NCBI GenBank assembly: GCA_903847605.1
Contig: CAINED010000013.1
Span: 248,001 to 312,000 of the forward strand
DNA from: an uncultured Hyphomicrobiales bacterium
GTDB lineage: Bacteria; Pseudomonadota; Alphaproteobacteria; Rhizobiales; Beijerinckiaceae
Reading direction: 5' to 3'
Length of the DNA: 64,000 nucleotides
Numbering within the stretch: position 1 is the stretch's first letter; each line of letters starts with the position of its first letter. The notes beneath the pieces were generated by a model that was given only the letters and a program-made list of their open reading frames with translations, was not told the origin of the DNA and searched no databases. A program made the translations under genes and the position numbers. Positions 8,955 to 19,978 of the stretch are shown piece after piece.

Positions 8955-9039
8955 ACGAAATGGTAAGGCGCAATCCGTCCGCCCGCAAGCTTCAGCAGGG
9001 GGCGCGGTCAGACCGGCAATTCAGTGGAAAACCGACGTT

Positions 9040-9114
9040 TGGAGCGGGCGAAGGGATTCGAACCCTCGACCCCAACCTTGGCAAGGTTGTGCTCTACCCC
9101 TGAGCTACACCCGC
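9040..9114 (-). tRNA. tRNA-Gly (anticodon GCC)
   Basis: Read on the minus strand, the cloverleaf begins GCGGGTG and ends CGCCCGC-T-CCA, forming a 7-bp acceptor stem with one G-U pair. The D arm contains AGCTCAGGGGTAGAGC, the anticodon loop is TTGCCAA with anticodon GCC, and the T arm contains GGTTCGAATCC. The 3' CCA is encoded. The surrounding space between the GNAT gene and the thioredoxin gene (8955-9296) shows nothing else that I recognise. Confidence 0.97.
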
Positions 9115-9296
9115 ATCCAGCACATCGGCGCGCGCTATATGCCGTAAAGCGGTGGCGATTGCAAATCTCTTTTCGCAGTTGCCGCGAAGCGCGGGAATCC
9201 CAATATCTTGCGATACTTGGGGAAGTTTGTTGCTTTCGACCCCCTACCGGAGCAATGAGAAAAGATCATGGAATGCCAATCGGCAAGGAGACAGGG

Positions 9297-10202
9297 ATGA
9301 GTGATGTCATCGGGCAGCCTGCTGGCGCCCAACCTCCGGATCTCGTGAAGGATACGACCGCTGCAACGTTCCGGCAGGACGTGCTGACGGAATCCACTCG
9401 CCAGCCCGTACTCGTCGATTTCTGGGCGCCATGGTGCGGTCCCTGCAAGCAACTCGATCCTATTCTGAAGAAAGTCGTTCAGGCTGCGGCCGGAAAAGTG
9501 AAGCTCGTCAAAATGAACATCGACGAGCATCCGCAGATTGCCGGGCAGCTCGGCATCAAGTCGATCCCGGCTGTCGTCGCCTTCCAGCGCGGGCAACCGG
9601 TTGACGGGTTTGCAGGCGCACTGCCGGAAAGCCAAGTGAAAGGTTTTGTCGAGCGGCTCATCGGCCCGATTTCCGGTGCAGCCGACGAACTGATCGCGCA
9701 AGCGGAAGAGGCGCTGGCGGCGAAGCAGATCGAGGCAGCGCTGGAAGGTTTCCACGCGGCATTGGAGATCGAGCCGCAAAACCCGAAGGCAATAGCGGGT
9801 CTTGCCCGATCCCTTCTGGAAGCAGGGGATATCGAGGGCGCGAAGGCGCTGCTGGCGGAAGTCCCGGTTACTCCCCAAGATGGACCGGAGCTGGTCGCTG
9901 CGCGCGCCGCTCTCGCCCTTGCCGAACAGGCTGCGGAAGTTGGCGCGTTCGGACCGCTGGAAGAAAAGGTGAAAGCCAATCCGCTCGACCATCAGGCACG
10001 GTTCGATCTGGCTGTGGCATATAATGCTGGCGGAAAGCGTGAGGAAGCGGCCGACGCCCTTCTTGAAATCATCAGGCGGGACCGCACATGGAACGATGAT
10101 GGCGCGCGCAAACAGCTGCTGCAGTTCTTCGAAGCCTGGGGACCAGTCGAACCCGATACAATCGCCGCGCGGCGAAAACTTTCCGGGCTTCTGTTTTCCT
10201 AG
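9297..10202 (+). CDS. Thioredoxin-TPR protein, CnoX (YbbN) family
   Basis: A 301-residue protein with an N-terminal thioredoxin domain carrying the active site WAPWCGPC (Cys47 and Cys50) and a C-terminal region of degenerate tetratricopeptide-like helices, such as AEEALAAKQIEAALEGFHAAL. This two-part layout is that of YbbN/CnoX, a chaperedoxin that holds unfolding proteins under oxidative (HOCl) stress and protects cysteines. Unlike E. coli YbbN, the redox motif here is intact. The ATG at 9297 has AAGGAG just upstream; the longer frame from 9024 runs across the tRNA gene and is not coding. A Lon N-domain gene follows about 50 bases downstream. Confidence 0.93.
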   Translation: MSDVIGQPAGAQPPDLVKDTTAATFRQDVLTESTRQPVLVDFWAPWCGPCKQLDPILKKVVQAAAGKVKLVKMNIDEHPQIAGQLGIKSIPAVVAFQRGQPVDGFAGALPESQVKGFVERLIGPISGAADELIAQAEEALAAKQIEAALEGFHAALEIEPQNPKAIAGLARSLLEAGDIEGAKALLAEVPVTPQDGPELVAARAALALAEQAAEVGAFGPLEEKVKANPLDHQARFDLAVAYNAGGKREEAADALLEIIRRDRTWNDDGARKQLLQFFEAWGPVEPDTIAARRKLSGLLFS

Positions 10203-10252
10203 CAAGGCGGCGTAGCGCGCGCGGGAGGATCAAGAATAAGCGAAGGGTCAAC

Positions 10253-10912
10253 ATGAGCATCAACCGGCCCTACAAGAGCATCGACGAACTCGCCGAGGTC
10301 ATTCCGGTGTTTCCGCTCGGCGGCGCATTGCTTCTGCCGCGCGGTCAGATGCCGCTCAACATTTTTGAGCCGCGCTATATTGCGATGATCGACGGCGCAC
10401 TGAAAAGCCACCGTCTCATCGGTATGGTGCAACCGTCGAGCGAGGAGGGCGCTCAGCCTCCCCTGCACGAGATCGGATGCGTTGGACGCATCACGCAGAT
10501 AGGCGAAACGGGCGATGGCCGCTACCTGATGACGCTGGCCGGCATCGCGCGTTTCCGTATCGTCGAGGAGTTGTCCGTTGTCACGCCCTATCGGCAGTGC
10601 CGCGTCGATTACGAAGCATTTGCTGGCGACCTCGTCGATCGCGCGGGGGAGACCGAAGTCGACCGCGACAGCGTCATCGGAGCGTTGCGAAAGTTTGCGG
10701 ACATGCGCCAGCTTCGCATCGACTGGAAGGAAATCGAACGCGCGCACAATGAAATGCTGGTGAACGCGCTGTCGATGATTTGCCCCTTCGGCATTCGCGA
10801 GAAACAGGCGCTTCTTGAAGCAGCGGATTTGCGGACGCGGGCCGAAGTGCTGGTCGCAATCACTGAAATGGAGACTGCTCGCGCGGGCTCGCCGACTTCG
10901 ACATTGCAGTGA
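10253..10912 (+). CDS. Lon N-terminal (LON substrate-binding) domain protein
   Basis: A 219-residue stand-alone LON-domain protein without the ATPase and protease parts of Lon. The N-terminal part shows the family signature [24 protein letters not shown], cited here as running from about residue 18 to 42, followed by the strand-rich core and a helical C-terminus. Such proteins are common in alphaproteobacteria, with a role inferred to lie in protein quality control or substrate capture. It sits between the CnoX-like gene and a Trm112-like gene, all in one direction and closely spaced, suggesting cotranscription. Confidence 0.9.
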   Translation: MSINRPYKSIDELAEVIPVFPLGGALLLPRGQMPLNIFEPRYIAMIDGALKSHRLIGMVQPSSEEGAQPPLHEIGCVGRITQIGETGDGRYLMTLAGIARFRIVEELSVVTPYRQCRVDYEAFAGDLVDRAGETEVDRDSVIGALRKFADMRQLRIDWKEIERAHNEMLVNALSMICPFGIREKQALLEAADLRTRAEVLVAITEMETARAGSPTSTLQ

Positions 10913-10916
10913 TCCG

Positions 10917-11138
10917 ATGGCCGATTTGCCGGAACGCCCGCCCGAAAACGCACTGGATGCGCAGCCAAAAACGGACCCCCGCCTGCTTGAAATACTGGTC
11001 TGCCCGCTGACGCGCACGACACTGGAATATGACAAAGAGAAGCAGGAGCTGATCAGCCTGAAGGCCCAACTCGCCTATCCCATTCGGGATGGTGTGCCGA
11101 TCATGCTGATCGATGAGGCGCGTAAACTCGAAGGCTGA
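10917..11138 (+). CDS. Trm112-family (UPF0434/YcaR-like) small protein
   Basis: A 73-residue protein starting at the ATG at 10917, 4 bases after the preceding stop; the longer frame from 10815 overlaps the LON gene and is rejected. The core [17 protein letters not shown] and [17 protein letters not shown] is the Trm112/UPF0434 signature. Eukaryotic Trm112 activates methyltransferases; the bacterial role is not settled. The zinc-binding cysteines are reduced to one (in VCPL), as in many bacterial members. Confidence 0.9.
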   Translation: MADLPERPPENALDAQPKTDPRLLEILVCPLTRTTLEYDKEKQELISLKAQLAYPIRDGVPIMLIDEARKLEG

Positions 11139-11216
11139 AGAAATTTTAGATCAGCGCGTCCAATTCTGTCGAGCATCGTTTTTGCGAAAAATGGGACCAC
11201 TTTTTCGCGTGAAGTT

Positions 11217-12434
11217 TCAAACGTCGACCGGTTCTCTTCGCAGCAGTTCCGGTAACTCGCCAGCCTCGCCTGCGGCCTGCCGCATCAACGCGGATTTGAT
11301 GGGTGTAGAGCAATCGACAATTCCCAAGCCCGCATCCCGCAACGCCCGCGCCGCAGGCGTAGTGAACAGACCGAACAACGTATCGGCCGTGCCGAGTGTG
11401 ACTACGGTTTCCGCACGTCGCGAACGCTCATAGCCTTCAAGTTGTTCTGCGGTACCTATGTCGAGACCTAGCCGGGCGGCGTCAGCAAACTGTTGCATCA
11501 GAAAGCCGACATCGCGCAGTCCCAGATTCAACCCCTGTCCTGCGAGCGGATGGGTGGTGTGCGCTGCGTCGCCAAGAAGAACGAGCCGTTCGGCGTGGAA
11601 GCGCCGCGCGATCTGCAGACGCAAGGGATAGTGTTGCGGTCCTTCGACGACGGAAAGTTTGCCGAATGCATGGCCTGCCCGCCGTTGAAGTTCGAATTCG
11701 AAATCTTCTTTCGGCATTTCGCACAGACGTTTCGCATCTTCGGGCTTTTCCACCCACACGATGGAGAAGCGCCGCGACGGCAGGGGCAGGAGCGCCAGCG
11801 TCCCGGCAGGGAGAAAGTGCTGAACCGCGCAACCTTCGTGATCGCGTTCGGTTTGTACGGTCGCAACGATAGCTTCCCGCTGATAATCCCAGCTGACCAC
11901 CGGAATCTTGGCGCGTTCGCGGACGATGGACTGCGCGCCGTCGCAGGCAGCAAGAACGCCTGCTGCCAGAGTTTCACCGCTGCTGAGGGTGACTTCGACA
12001 GAGGTTCCGCGCTGAGCGATTGCTGAAATGGACTCTTCCCTGAACTCGATGCTCGATGCGCGGGCGGTTTCGATGAGCGCCATCACGAGATCGTCATGGC
12101 CCACCATAACCGCCAGCGGTTCGCCGGAAGCCATGTCGGCTTCGAAGGTGAGAAAACTTTGCCGGACGATGTCGCGAAGCTCGGAGTCGGTGATTTCCAT
12201 CCGCTCAATCGGCTGTACGGGGCCCAGCCGCCGCCATGCCCCGATGTTCTCCAGCAGACGGCGAGGGGCAGCCGATAATGCGTAAGCGAGAAGGGAGCGC
12301 CGCGGCCGGCGCAGGAGCGGATCGCAAACAAGTATTCGGGCCCGTGGGCCAAGGGCGACGCGCGCGGCAATCGCAGTCGCTAGGCCGACAGGACCAGCGC
12401 CGGAGACGATGAGTTCGAATGCACGCTTCGGCAA
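11217..12434 (-). CDS. ubiH: UbiH/UbiF/COQ6-family FAD monooxygenase (ubiquinone hydroxylase)
   Basis: A 405-residue flavoprotein hydroxylase. The FAD-binding GxGxxG motif is in VSGAGPVGLATAIAA near residue 10. The second FAD motif is LLGDAAHTTHPLAGQGLNLG, and both match the UbiH/Coq6 family that hydroxylates the benzoquinone ring during ubiquinone synthesis. Which ring position is modified cannot be told from sequence, and the symbol is by family. The gene is convergent with the Trm112 gene and divergent from amtB1, with the sigma54 control region of amtB1 in between. Confidence 0.88.
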   Translation of the reverse strand: MPKRAFELIVSGAGPVGLATAIAARVALGPRARILVCDPLLRRPRRSLLAYALSAAPRRLLENIGAWRRLGPVQPIERMEITDSELRDIVRQSFLTFEADMASGEPLAVMVGHDDLVMALIETARASSIEFREESISAIAQRGTSVEVTLSSGETLAAGVLAACDGAQSIVRERAKIPVVSWDYQREAIVATVQTERDHEGCAVQHFLPAGTLALLPLPSRRFSIVWVEKPEDAKRLCEMPKEDFEFELQRRAGHAFGKLSVVEGPQHYPLRLQIARRFHAERLVLLGDAAHTTHPLAGQGLNLGLRDVGFLMQQFADAARLGLDIGTAEQLEGYERSRRAETVVTLGTADTLFGLFTTPAARALRDAGLGIVDCSTPIKSALMRQAAGEAGELPELLRREPVDV

Positions 12435-12506
12435 ATTTTGGCTCCGGCGAGGGGATCCGCATCATCATCACATAGATAAATGCTGTCCGACCGGCAAATA
12501 AGGGAG

Positions 12507-12523
12507 TGCCTATAAATTATGCA
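12507..12523. promoter_or_regulatory. NtrC-like dyad upstream of amtB1
   Basis: TGC-N11-GCA matches the outer half-sites of the NtrC operator. It lies about 100 bases upstream of the sigma54-type promoter of amtB1, the usual distance for an enhancer-binding protein. The inner bases do not match the full consensus, so this is a candidate supported mainly by context. Confidence 0.4.
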
Positions 12524-12624
12524 TTTTGATGAGGAGTTGGCCATGAGAATGAATGACCAATAGGCAGCTCATGCAGCAAAGGCGGTTTTTGCGCCCAAAC
12601 AGGCCGCCAAAGATTTAATCAATT

Positions 12625-12640
12625 TGGCATGCTATTTGCT
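12625..12640 (+). promoter_or_regulatory. Sigma54 (RpoN) -24/-12 promoter of amtB1
   Basis: TGGCATGCTATTTGCT fits the consensus TGGCAYRNNNNTTGCW at every defined position, with GG and GC twelve bases apart. It lies 78 bases upstream of the amtB1 start and reads toward it. Ammonium transporter genes are classic NtrC/RpoN targets, so nitrogen-limitation control is expected. Confidence 0.85.
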
Positions 12641-12717
12641 TTCAATTTAGCCATCTCGCCTGCCGGACAAGCAATTTCAGCACTGCAGGCCGGGCCAAAC
12701 GACATTGAGGGGCTGTC

Positions 12718-14022
12718 ATGTTCAAATGGGTCGGGGTCTTTTTGAGTCTTATTCTCGTCGCGCCGGCATTCGCGCAGGATGCGCCGAAGATCGACGCGGC
12801 AGACACTACATTCATCACGATTTCGACCGCGCTCGTTCTGCTGATGACCCTGCCAGGTCTCGCGCTTTTTTACGCCGGAATGGTACGCAAGAAGAACGTG
12901 CTGGCCACAATGGCGCAAAGCTTTGCAGCGACAGCCATTGTCTCGATCCTCTGGATCGTTGCCGGATATTCCCTCGCCTTTCATGGCGACGGGGCAGTGA
13001 TCGGAAATCTGGGCCGCGCCTTCCTTTCCGGCATTGGCATGGAAACAGTCAGCCCACTGGCGAAGACTATCCCCGAAATACTCTTCATGGCCTATCAGAT
13101 GACTTTTGCGATCATTACCTGCGCGCTCGTGGGTGGCGCGGTCGCCGATCGCATGAAGTTCTCGGCCTTCTGCCTTTTCTGCGTCTTCTGGCTTTTCGTC
13201 GTCTATGTGCCGATGGCGCATTGGGTCTGGGGTGGAGGTTTCCTCAGCACCATGGGTCTTCTCGATTTCGCTGGCGGCACGGTTGTTCACATCAATGCAG
13301 GCGTCGCCGGTCTGGTGGCAGCCTATGTCATCGGCAACAGACAGGGCTATGGCCGCGAGAACCTGTCGCCATTCGACCTGTCTCTGGCCGTCGTTGGCAC
13401 TGGCCTGTTGTGGGTGGGCTGGTTCGGTTTCAACGGCGGGTCTGCCCTCGGCGCCGGGTCGCGGGCCGTTTTCGCAATCGTTGCAACGCATCTGGCAGCC
13501 TGTGCAGGCGCCATCGTCTGGAGTGTGCTCGAATGGGTGCAACGCGGACGCCCCTCGGTACTGGGTGTAATCTCAGGCGCCGTCGCGGGTCTTGGAACGA
13601 TCACGCCTGCGTCGGGCTTCGTCCTGCCGTGGCATGGTATCATCATCGGCGCCATTGCGGGGGCCGTTTGTTACTATGCCTGTACGGTTCTCAAGCAGCG
13701 TCTGAAATATGACGACTCGCTCGACGTCTTCGGCGTACACGGCGTCGGCGGTATTCTCGGCACCCTGCTCGCGGGCGTTTTTGCGACGGCAAGCCTGTCG
13801 ATATCCGCCGATGCGCCGAAAGGCCTGCCCGGACTGCTCGAAGGAAATCCTGCGCAGCTCTGGACGCAATTTATTGGCGTTGCGGTTTCAGTCGCCTGGT
13901 GCGCCGTCGGAACGTGGATCTGCCTGAAGGTGATCGATCTGATCTGCGGCCTTCGCGCAACGGCCGAGGAGGAGCGTCAGGGTCTCGATCTCTCCCTGCA
14001 TGGCGAGGCAATTCATCAGTAA
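12718..14022 (+). CDS. amtB: Ammonium transporter AmtB (copy 1)
   Basis: A 434-residue Amt/Mep/Rh channel protein. A cleavable signal peptide (MFKWVGVFLSLILVAPAFAQ) is followed by eleven predicted membrane helices. Both pore histidines are present: His191 in VVHINAG and His341 in VFGVHGVGG. The C-terminal cytoplasmic tail (RATAEEERQGLDLSLHGE) is the GlnK-binding segment. It conducts ammonium/ammonia and is closed by unmodified GlnK. It has its own sigma54-type promoter and a terminator downstream, and is a paralogue of the second amtB 1.6 kb further on. Confidence 0.97.
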   Translation: MFKWVGVFLSLILVAPAFAQDAPKIDAADTTFITISTALVLLMTLPGLALFYAGMVRKKNVLATMAQSFAATAIVSILWIVAGYSLAFHGDGAVIGNLGRAFLSGIGMETVSPLAKTIPEILFMAYQMTFAIITCALVGGAVADRMKFSAFCLFCVFWLFVVYVPMAHWVWGGGFLSTMGLLDFAGGTVVHINAGVAGLVAAYVIGNRQGYGRENLSPFDLSLAVVGTGLLWVGWFGFNGGSALGAGSRAVFAIVATHLAACAGAIVWSVLEWVQRGRPSVLGVISGAVAGLGTITPASGFVLPWHGIIIGAIAGAVCYYACTVLKQRLKYDDSLDVFGVHGVGGILGTLLAGVFATASLSISADAPKGLPGLLEGNPAQLWTQFIGVAVSVAWCAVGTWICLKVIDLICGLRATAEEERQGLDLSLHGEAIHQ

Positions 14023-14040
14023 TCGCAACAAGAATGGCAG

Positions 14041-14073
14041 ACGGCCGGCGCAACAGCGCGGGCCGTTTTCGTT
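14041..14073 (+). terminator. Intrinsic terminator after amtB1
   Basis: ACGGCC pairs with GGCCGT, and GCGC pairs with GCGC inside it, around an AACA loop; the stem is followed by TTTCGTTTC. It starts 19 bases after the amtB1 stop. Confidence 0.75.
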
Positions 14074-14150
14074 TCAACGGGTGACATGATCTTCCTGCGC
14101 CAGTAATGAAACCCTGCCTCCTGCAACGCAGCAGACGGCGGAGAGATGTC

Positions 14151-15627
<1,477 letters not shown>

Positions 15628-15658
15628 GTATCGTGCCCAAAAAGAAAAGGGGTTGAAT

Positions 15659-17152
15659 ATGCCAACGCATGCAAACTGGAAAACAATCGCAAAGGGGGCG
15701 GGCATAGCAGCCCTTGCTCTGGCGCTGGGGGCCGGAGCAGCCTGGGCGCAGGCTGCGGCGCCTGCCGCGCCGACGCCAAACAAGGGCGATACCGCCTGGA
15801 TGATCGTTGCGACGGCCCTCGTCCTGATGATGTCGATTCCCGGCCTTGCACTGTTCTACGGCGGCCTCGTGCGGTCGAAGAACATGCTGTCGATCCTGAC
15901 GCAGGTCTTCATGATCGTGTGCCTCGTCGCCGTGATCTACACCGTTTACGGTTACTCGCTCGCCTTCACGAGTGGCGGCAGCCTCAACGCCTATATCGGT
16001 GGATTCTCCAAAGTCTTCCTGAGCGGCGTTACGCCTGAATCGAATGCAGCGACCTTCTCCAATGGCGTTGTTATTCCCGAATACATTTACTTCGCCTTCC
16101 AGATGACCTTCGCCTGCATCACGCCGGCGCTGATCGTTGGCGCCTTCGCGGAACGCACGAAGTTCTCGGCGGTGCTGGTGTTCGTCGCGCTTTGGGTGAC
16201 GTTCATCTACTTCCCGATCGCGCACATGGTTTGGTACTGGGCAGGTCCGGATGCGATCGGCGATGCAGCCAAGGCTCTTGCTGCTGCGACCGATGAAGCG
16301 GCGAAGACTGCGGCGGCTGCCAAGCTCGCGGAAGTCAAGGCGGATGCTGGTATGATCTTCCAGTGGGGCGCGCTCGACTTTGCCGGTGGCACAGTTGTTC
16401 ACATCAACGCTGGTATAGCAGGTCTCGTCGGCGCCATCATCATCGGCAAGCGTGTCGGCTTCCCGCGCGAAGCGATGATGCCGCATTCTCTGGTCATGAC
16501 GATGATCGGCGCATCCCTGCTCTGGGTCGGCTGGTTCGGCTTCAACGCCGGCTCGAATCTCGAGGCGAACGGCACGACGGCTCTCGCGCTCGTCAACACC
16601 TTCGTCGCCACCGCGGGCGCTGCTCTCGCGTGGCTGTTCGTGGAATGGGGCGCCAAGGGCAAGCCGTCGTTGCTCGGCATGGTCTCCGGCGCCGTAGCGG
16701 GCCTGGTCGCCGTGACACCCGCGTCAGGCTTTGCGGGGCCCATGGGCTCGCTGGTGCTGGGTCTGTTGGCCGGCGTCGCCTGCTACTTCTTCGTCGCAGT
16801 CGTGAAGAACAAGCTCGGCTACGACGACTCGCTTGATGTCTTCGGCATCCACTGCATCGGCGGCATACTCGGCGCTATTGCGACGGGTATTCTGGTCAAT
16901 CCGTCGCTCGGCGGGACTGGCATCCTCGATTACGAAGTCAAGCCCGGCGCGGCAGTCGTCGCGGCCTATGAATTCGGCCCGGCGATCATGAACCAGATCA
17001 AGGCAGTGCTGGTTACCTTGCTCTGGTCCGGCATCGGTTCGGCGATCATCTTCAAGATTGTCGACCTCACGATCGGCCTGCGCCTCGCCACCGACCAGGA
17101 GCGCGAAGGTCTCGACCTCGCGGACCATGGCGAGCGCGCCTACAACTACTGA
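15659..17152 (+). CDS. amtB: Ammonium transporter AmtB (copy 2)
   Basis: A 497-residue Amt channel with a signal peptide ending AWAQA and the pore histidines His248 (VVHINAG) and His398 (VFGIHCIGG). It is longer than copy 1 mainly because of an Ala/Lys-rich insert at about residues 199-235 (DAAKALAAATDEAAK onward) in a loop before the helix carrying the first pore histidine, and a longer loop near the end. The GlnK-binding tail (ATDQEREGLDLADHGERAYNY, from about residue 477) is intact. It is cotranscribed with glnK, and a strong terminator follows. Confidence 0.97.
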   Translation: MPTHANWKTIAKGAGIAALALALGAGAAWAQAAAPAAPTPNKGDTAWMIVATALVLMMSIPGLALFYGGLVRSKNMLSILTQVFMIVCLVAVIYTVYGYSLAFTSGGSLNAYIGGFSKVFLSGVTPESNAATFSNGVVIPEYIYFAFQMTFACITPALIVGAFAERTKFSAVLVFVALWVTFIYFPIAHMVWYWAGPDAIGDAAKALAAATDEAAKTAAAAKLAEVKADAGMIFQWGALDFAGGTVVHINAGIAGLVGAIIIGKRVGFPREAMMPHSLVMTMIGASLLWVGWFGFNAGSNLEANGTTALALVNTFVATAGAALAWLFVEWGAKGKPSLLGMVSGAVAGLVAVTPASGFAGPMGSLVLGLLAGVACYFFVAVVKNKLGYDDSLDVFGIHCIGGILGAIATGILVNPSLGGTGILDYEVKPGAAVVAAYEFGPAIMNQIKAVLVTLLWSGIGSAIIFKIVDLTIGLRLATDQEREGLDLADHGERAYNY

Positions 17153-17172
17153 ACAGGCATAAATTACGGCAA

Positions 17173-17207
17173 CGAGCGGCGTCCCACGGGGCGCCGTTCT
17201 TTTTTGT
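17173..17207 (+). terminator. Intrinsic terminator after glnK-amtB2
   Basis: A GC-rich hairpin (CGGCGTCCC with GGGGCGCCG) is followed by a run of six T, 20 bases after the amtB2 stop. Confidence 0.85.
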
Positions 17208-17234
17208 CTCTGCGAGGGCTCCGACCCCTCAAGG

Positions 17235-17250
17235 TTAATGGTCGATTAAC
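17235..17250. promoter_or_regulatory. CtrA-binding site upstream of ftsK
   Basis: TTAATGGTCGATTAAC is a perfect match to the alphaproteobacterial CtrA consensus TTAA-N7-TTAAC and also a near palindrome (GTTAAT-N5-ATTAAC including the preceding G). It lies 51 bases upstream of the ftsK start, in the short space after the amtB2 terminator, consistent with cell-cycle control of ftsK. Confidence 0.75.
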
Positions 17251-17300
17251 TCGCAGCCCCTAGCCTGTAGGAACAGACGCCCGAGGCTCCAGAACGGACG

Positions 17301-19907
17301 ATGGGCTTCGAGAGCATGCCTGATCCCGCGATGCGCATTTTTGCCCTTTCGACATTCGACAGAATTCCGCTGCCGGTGCGTGAATTCGCAATGCGACGCA
17401 CGCTCGAGCTTGTCGGCCTTTGCCTTTTGACCGGCGCAATCGCCACGGCGCTCGCGCTCGCGACCTGGTCGACACAGGATCCGAGCCTGAATTACGCGAC
17501 AGGCGGCTCCGTGCGAAATCTCCTGGGATGGCCGGGCGCCATCGTCTCGGATTGCCTGATCCAGTTGACGGGACTGGGCGCCATTCCGCTGCTTGTGCCT
17601 TTGGGCATCTGGGGATGGCGGCTTCTAGCGCATCATGCGCTCGACAGAACTGCCCTGCGAATCGCGTGCTGGATTTTCGGCGCTGCCTCTGCCTGCGCAT
17701 TCCTGACCTTGCTGCCGGCGACGGACCGCTGGCCTTTGCCCACGGGCCTCGGCGGCGTGATCGGCGATGCCCTGTACGGGTTGTCGAAGGTGATCTTCGG
17801 ATCTTCACGTGTGGTTGCCGTCGTTCTGGGGTGCGCAAGTGGCCTGGCGGCCGTGCTCGCCCTGTCAGCGGCAGGACGCGCCTCTTATGGCGATCCGGAA
17901 CTGACGTTTGACGACGACGAAAAGCCGAAAGCGAAAAAGCGCCAGCCTGCCGATCAGGAAGCGCAGGACAATGACACCGGTGGCGAGCCGGGCTGGGCGA
18001 TTGTTGCGCTTGGTGCCGTATTGCATGGCTTTCTCAGCTTCAAGTCGCTGCTGTTCAGAAGACGTGCGAAAGCAGACGCCTATGAATACGGCAGGCAGGA
18101 AAGCTGGCCTGACGCGTCGCGTAATACGGACATGCCTGCGCCTGTCGTTCCGGCGACGCGCGAACATGCGCCTGCCGTCAGCGTCGATAGCGGTGATCCC
18201 GAACCTTCGCCTGTGTCGCGGCCCACAGGTCCACCTCGTGCGATGGCGCAGTCCGACAGCTTCGATGCGCAAGCAACGACCCGCGTGTCGCTTCCGCCGA
18301 CTGCCATAAAATCCGGAAAACGCGCGCAGCGCGAAGCACAACCATCCTTGCTCGATGGCCCGCAGTATCAACTTCCGCCGCTGATGCTGCTGACGGAAGC
18401 TAAGCGGATCGTTGCAACCAAACTCTCGGTCGATGCGCTCGAACAGAACGCGCGACTGTTGGAGGGCGTGCTCGATGATTTCGGCGTGAAGGGCGAGATC
18501 ATCAATGTGCGTCCCGGTCCGGTCGTCACCTTGTACGAACTCGAGCCTGCGCCGGGCATCAAGTCGTCCCGCGTGATCGGTCTCGCCGACGACATCGCGC
18601 GTTCGATGTCGGCTATATCGGCGCGTGTGGCCGTCGTGCAGGGGCGCAACGCCATCGGCATCGAATTGCCGAACCAGTCCCGCGAGACGGTCTTTCTACG
18701 CGAACTTTTGTCTTCGGAAGATTTCGAGAAATCGAAACATCGGCTAGCCATTGCGCTAGGCAAGACCATTGGCGGCGAACCTGTCATCGTCGATCTCGCG
18801 CGCATGCCGCACCTGCTTGTTGCAGGCACCACCGGATCCGGCAAGTCGGTCGCCATCAACACGATGATTCTTTCGCTGCTCTACCGGCTCAAGCCGGACG
18901 AGTGCAAATTGATCATGATCGATCCAAAAATGTTGGAATTGTCCGTCTATGACGGCATCCCGCACTTGCTCACGCCTGTCGTGACCGATCCCAAAAAGGC
19001 TGTCGTTGCGCTCAAATGGGCGGTCCGCGAGATGGAGGACCGCTACAAGAAGATGTCGAAGATCGGCGTGCGGAACATCGACGGCTTCAATGCGCGCGTG
19101 TCGGAAGCGAAGGCCAAGGGAGAGATCATCCGCCGCACGGTGCAGACCGGCTACGACAAGGAGACCGGCGAAGCCATCTTCGAGAATGAAGAGTTCGATC
19201 TGTCTGTGCTGCCCTATATCGTCGTGCTCGTCGATGAAATGGCCGACCTGATGATGGTGGCCGGCAAGGATATCGAAGGCGCGATTCAGCGCCTTGCGCA
19301 GATGGCGCGCGCCGCGGGGATTCACATCATAATGGCGACGCAGCGGCCATCGGTCGACGTCATCACCGGCACGATCAAGGCGAATTTTCCGACGCGCATT
19401 TCCTTTCAGGTTACGTCGAAAATCGACAGCCGCACGATTCTGGGCGAACAGGGCGCAGAGCAGCTTCTGGGCCAGGGCGACATGCTCTATATGGCCGGCG
19501 GCGGCCGCATATCGCGCGTACATGGTCCTTTTGTGTCGGACACCGAAGTCGAAAAGATCGTTGCCCATCTGAAGACGCAGGGGCAGCCGCAATATCTCGA
19601 AGCGATCACCATGGACGACGACGAGCCGTCCGGCGATGCGCCGGCGCTCCCGGGCACGATGGATGCCGAGGAGGGGCTCGATCTCTACGATCGCGCCGTC
19701 GCCATCGTGTTGCGCGATCGCAAGTGCTCGACGAGCTATATCCAGCGGCGGCTTTCCGTTGGCTACAACAAGGCAGCTTCGTTGGTGGAACGCATGGAAA
19801 AGGAGGGGCTTGTCAGCCCGCCCAATCATTCCGGCAAACGGGATATTCTGGTTGGCGGCGGCATCGACCGTGGCGCTTTCGACCCAGGTCCCGACGATGA
19901 CCGTTGA
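17301..19907 (+). CDS. ftsK: DNA translocase FtsK
   Basis: An 868-residue FtsK. Four N-terminal membrane helices (about residues 30-200) anchor it at the septum, followed by a charged and Pro-rich linker to about residue 350. The motor has the Walker A motif GTTGSGKS near residues 508-515 and Walker B in [12 protein letters not shown]. The C-terminal gamma domain ([20 protein letters not shown] onward) reads KOPS sites. FtsK pumps DNA at division and activates XerCD at dif. The start at 17301 is one of several in-frame ATGs (17316, 17331), so it may be slightly shorter. A perfect CtrA site lies just upstream. Confidence 0.97.
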   Translation: MGFESMPDPAMRIFALSTFDRIPLPVREFAMRRTLELVGLCLLTGAIATALALATWSTQDPSLNYATGGSVRNLLGWPGAIVSDCLIQLTGLGAIPLLVPLGIWGWRLLAHHALDRTALRIACWIFGAASACAFLTLLPATDRWPLPTGLGGVIGDALYGLSKVIFGSSRVVAVVLGCASGLAAVLALSAAGRASYGDPELTFDDDEKPKAKKRQPADQEAQDNDTGGEPGWAIVALGAVLHGFLSFKSLLFRRRAKADAYEYGRQESWPDASRNTDMPAPVVPATREHAPAVSVDSGDPEPSPVSRPTGPPRAMAQSDSFDAQATTRVSLPPTAIKSGKRAQREAQPSLLDGPQYQLPPLMLLTEAKRIVATKLSVDALEQNARLLEGVLDDFGVKGEIINVRPGPVVTLYELEPAPGIKSSRVIGLADDIARSMSAISARVAVVQGRNAIGIELPNQSRETVFLRELLSSEDFEKSKHRLAIALGKTIGGEPVIVDLARMPHLLVAGTTGSGKSVAINTMILSLLYRLKPDECKLIMIDPKMLELSVYDGIPHLLTPVVTDPKKAVVALKWAVREMEDRYKKMSKIGVRNIDGFNARVSEAKAKGEIIRRTVQTGYDKETGEAIFENEEFDLSVLPYIVVLVDEMADLMMVAGKDIEGAIQRLAQMARAAGIHIIMATQRPSVDVITGTIKANFPTRISFQVTSKIDSRTILGEQGAEQLLGQGDMLYMAGGGRISRVHGPFVSDTEVEKIVAHLKTQGQPQYLEAITMDDDEPSGDAPALPGTMDAEEGLDLYDRAVAIVLRDRKCSTSYIQRRLSVGYNKAASLVERMEKEGLVSPPNHSGKRDILVGGGIDRGAFDPGPDDDR

Positions 19908-19978
19908 GGTTGGGCCTGCCGAAGAATCGCCACAGGCTGTCTCTAACTGATATCCGAACGAATCAGGCGAATGATCCG

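Noticed and set aside
9024-9296. Extended N-terminus of the thioredoxin gene
   Set aside because: This part of the frame runs through the tRNA-Gly gene, and the ATG at 9297 has a good AAGGAG site and yields the normal protein start.
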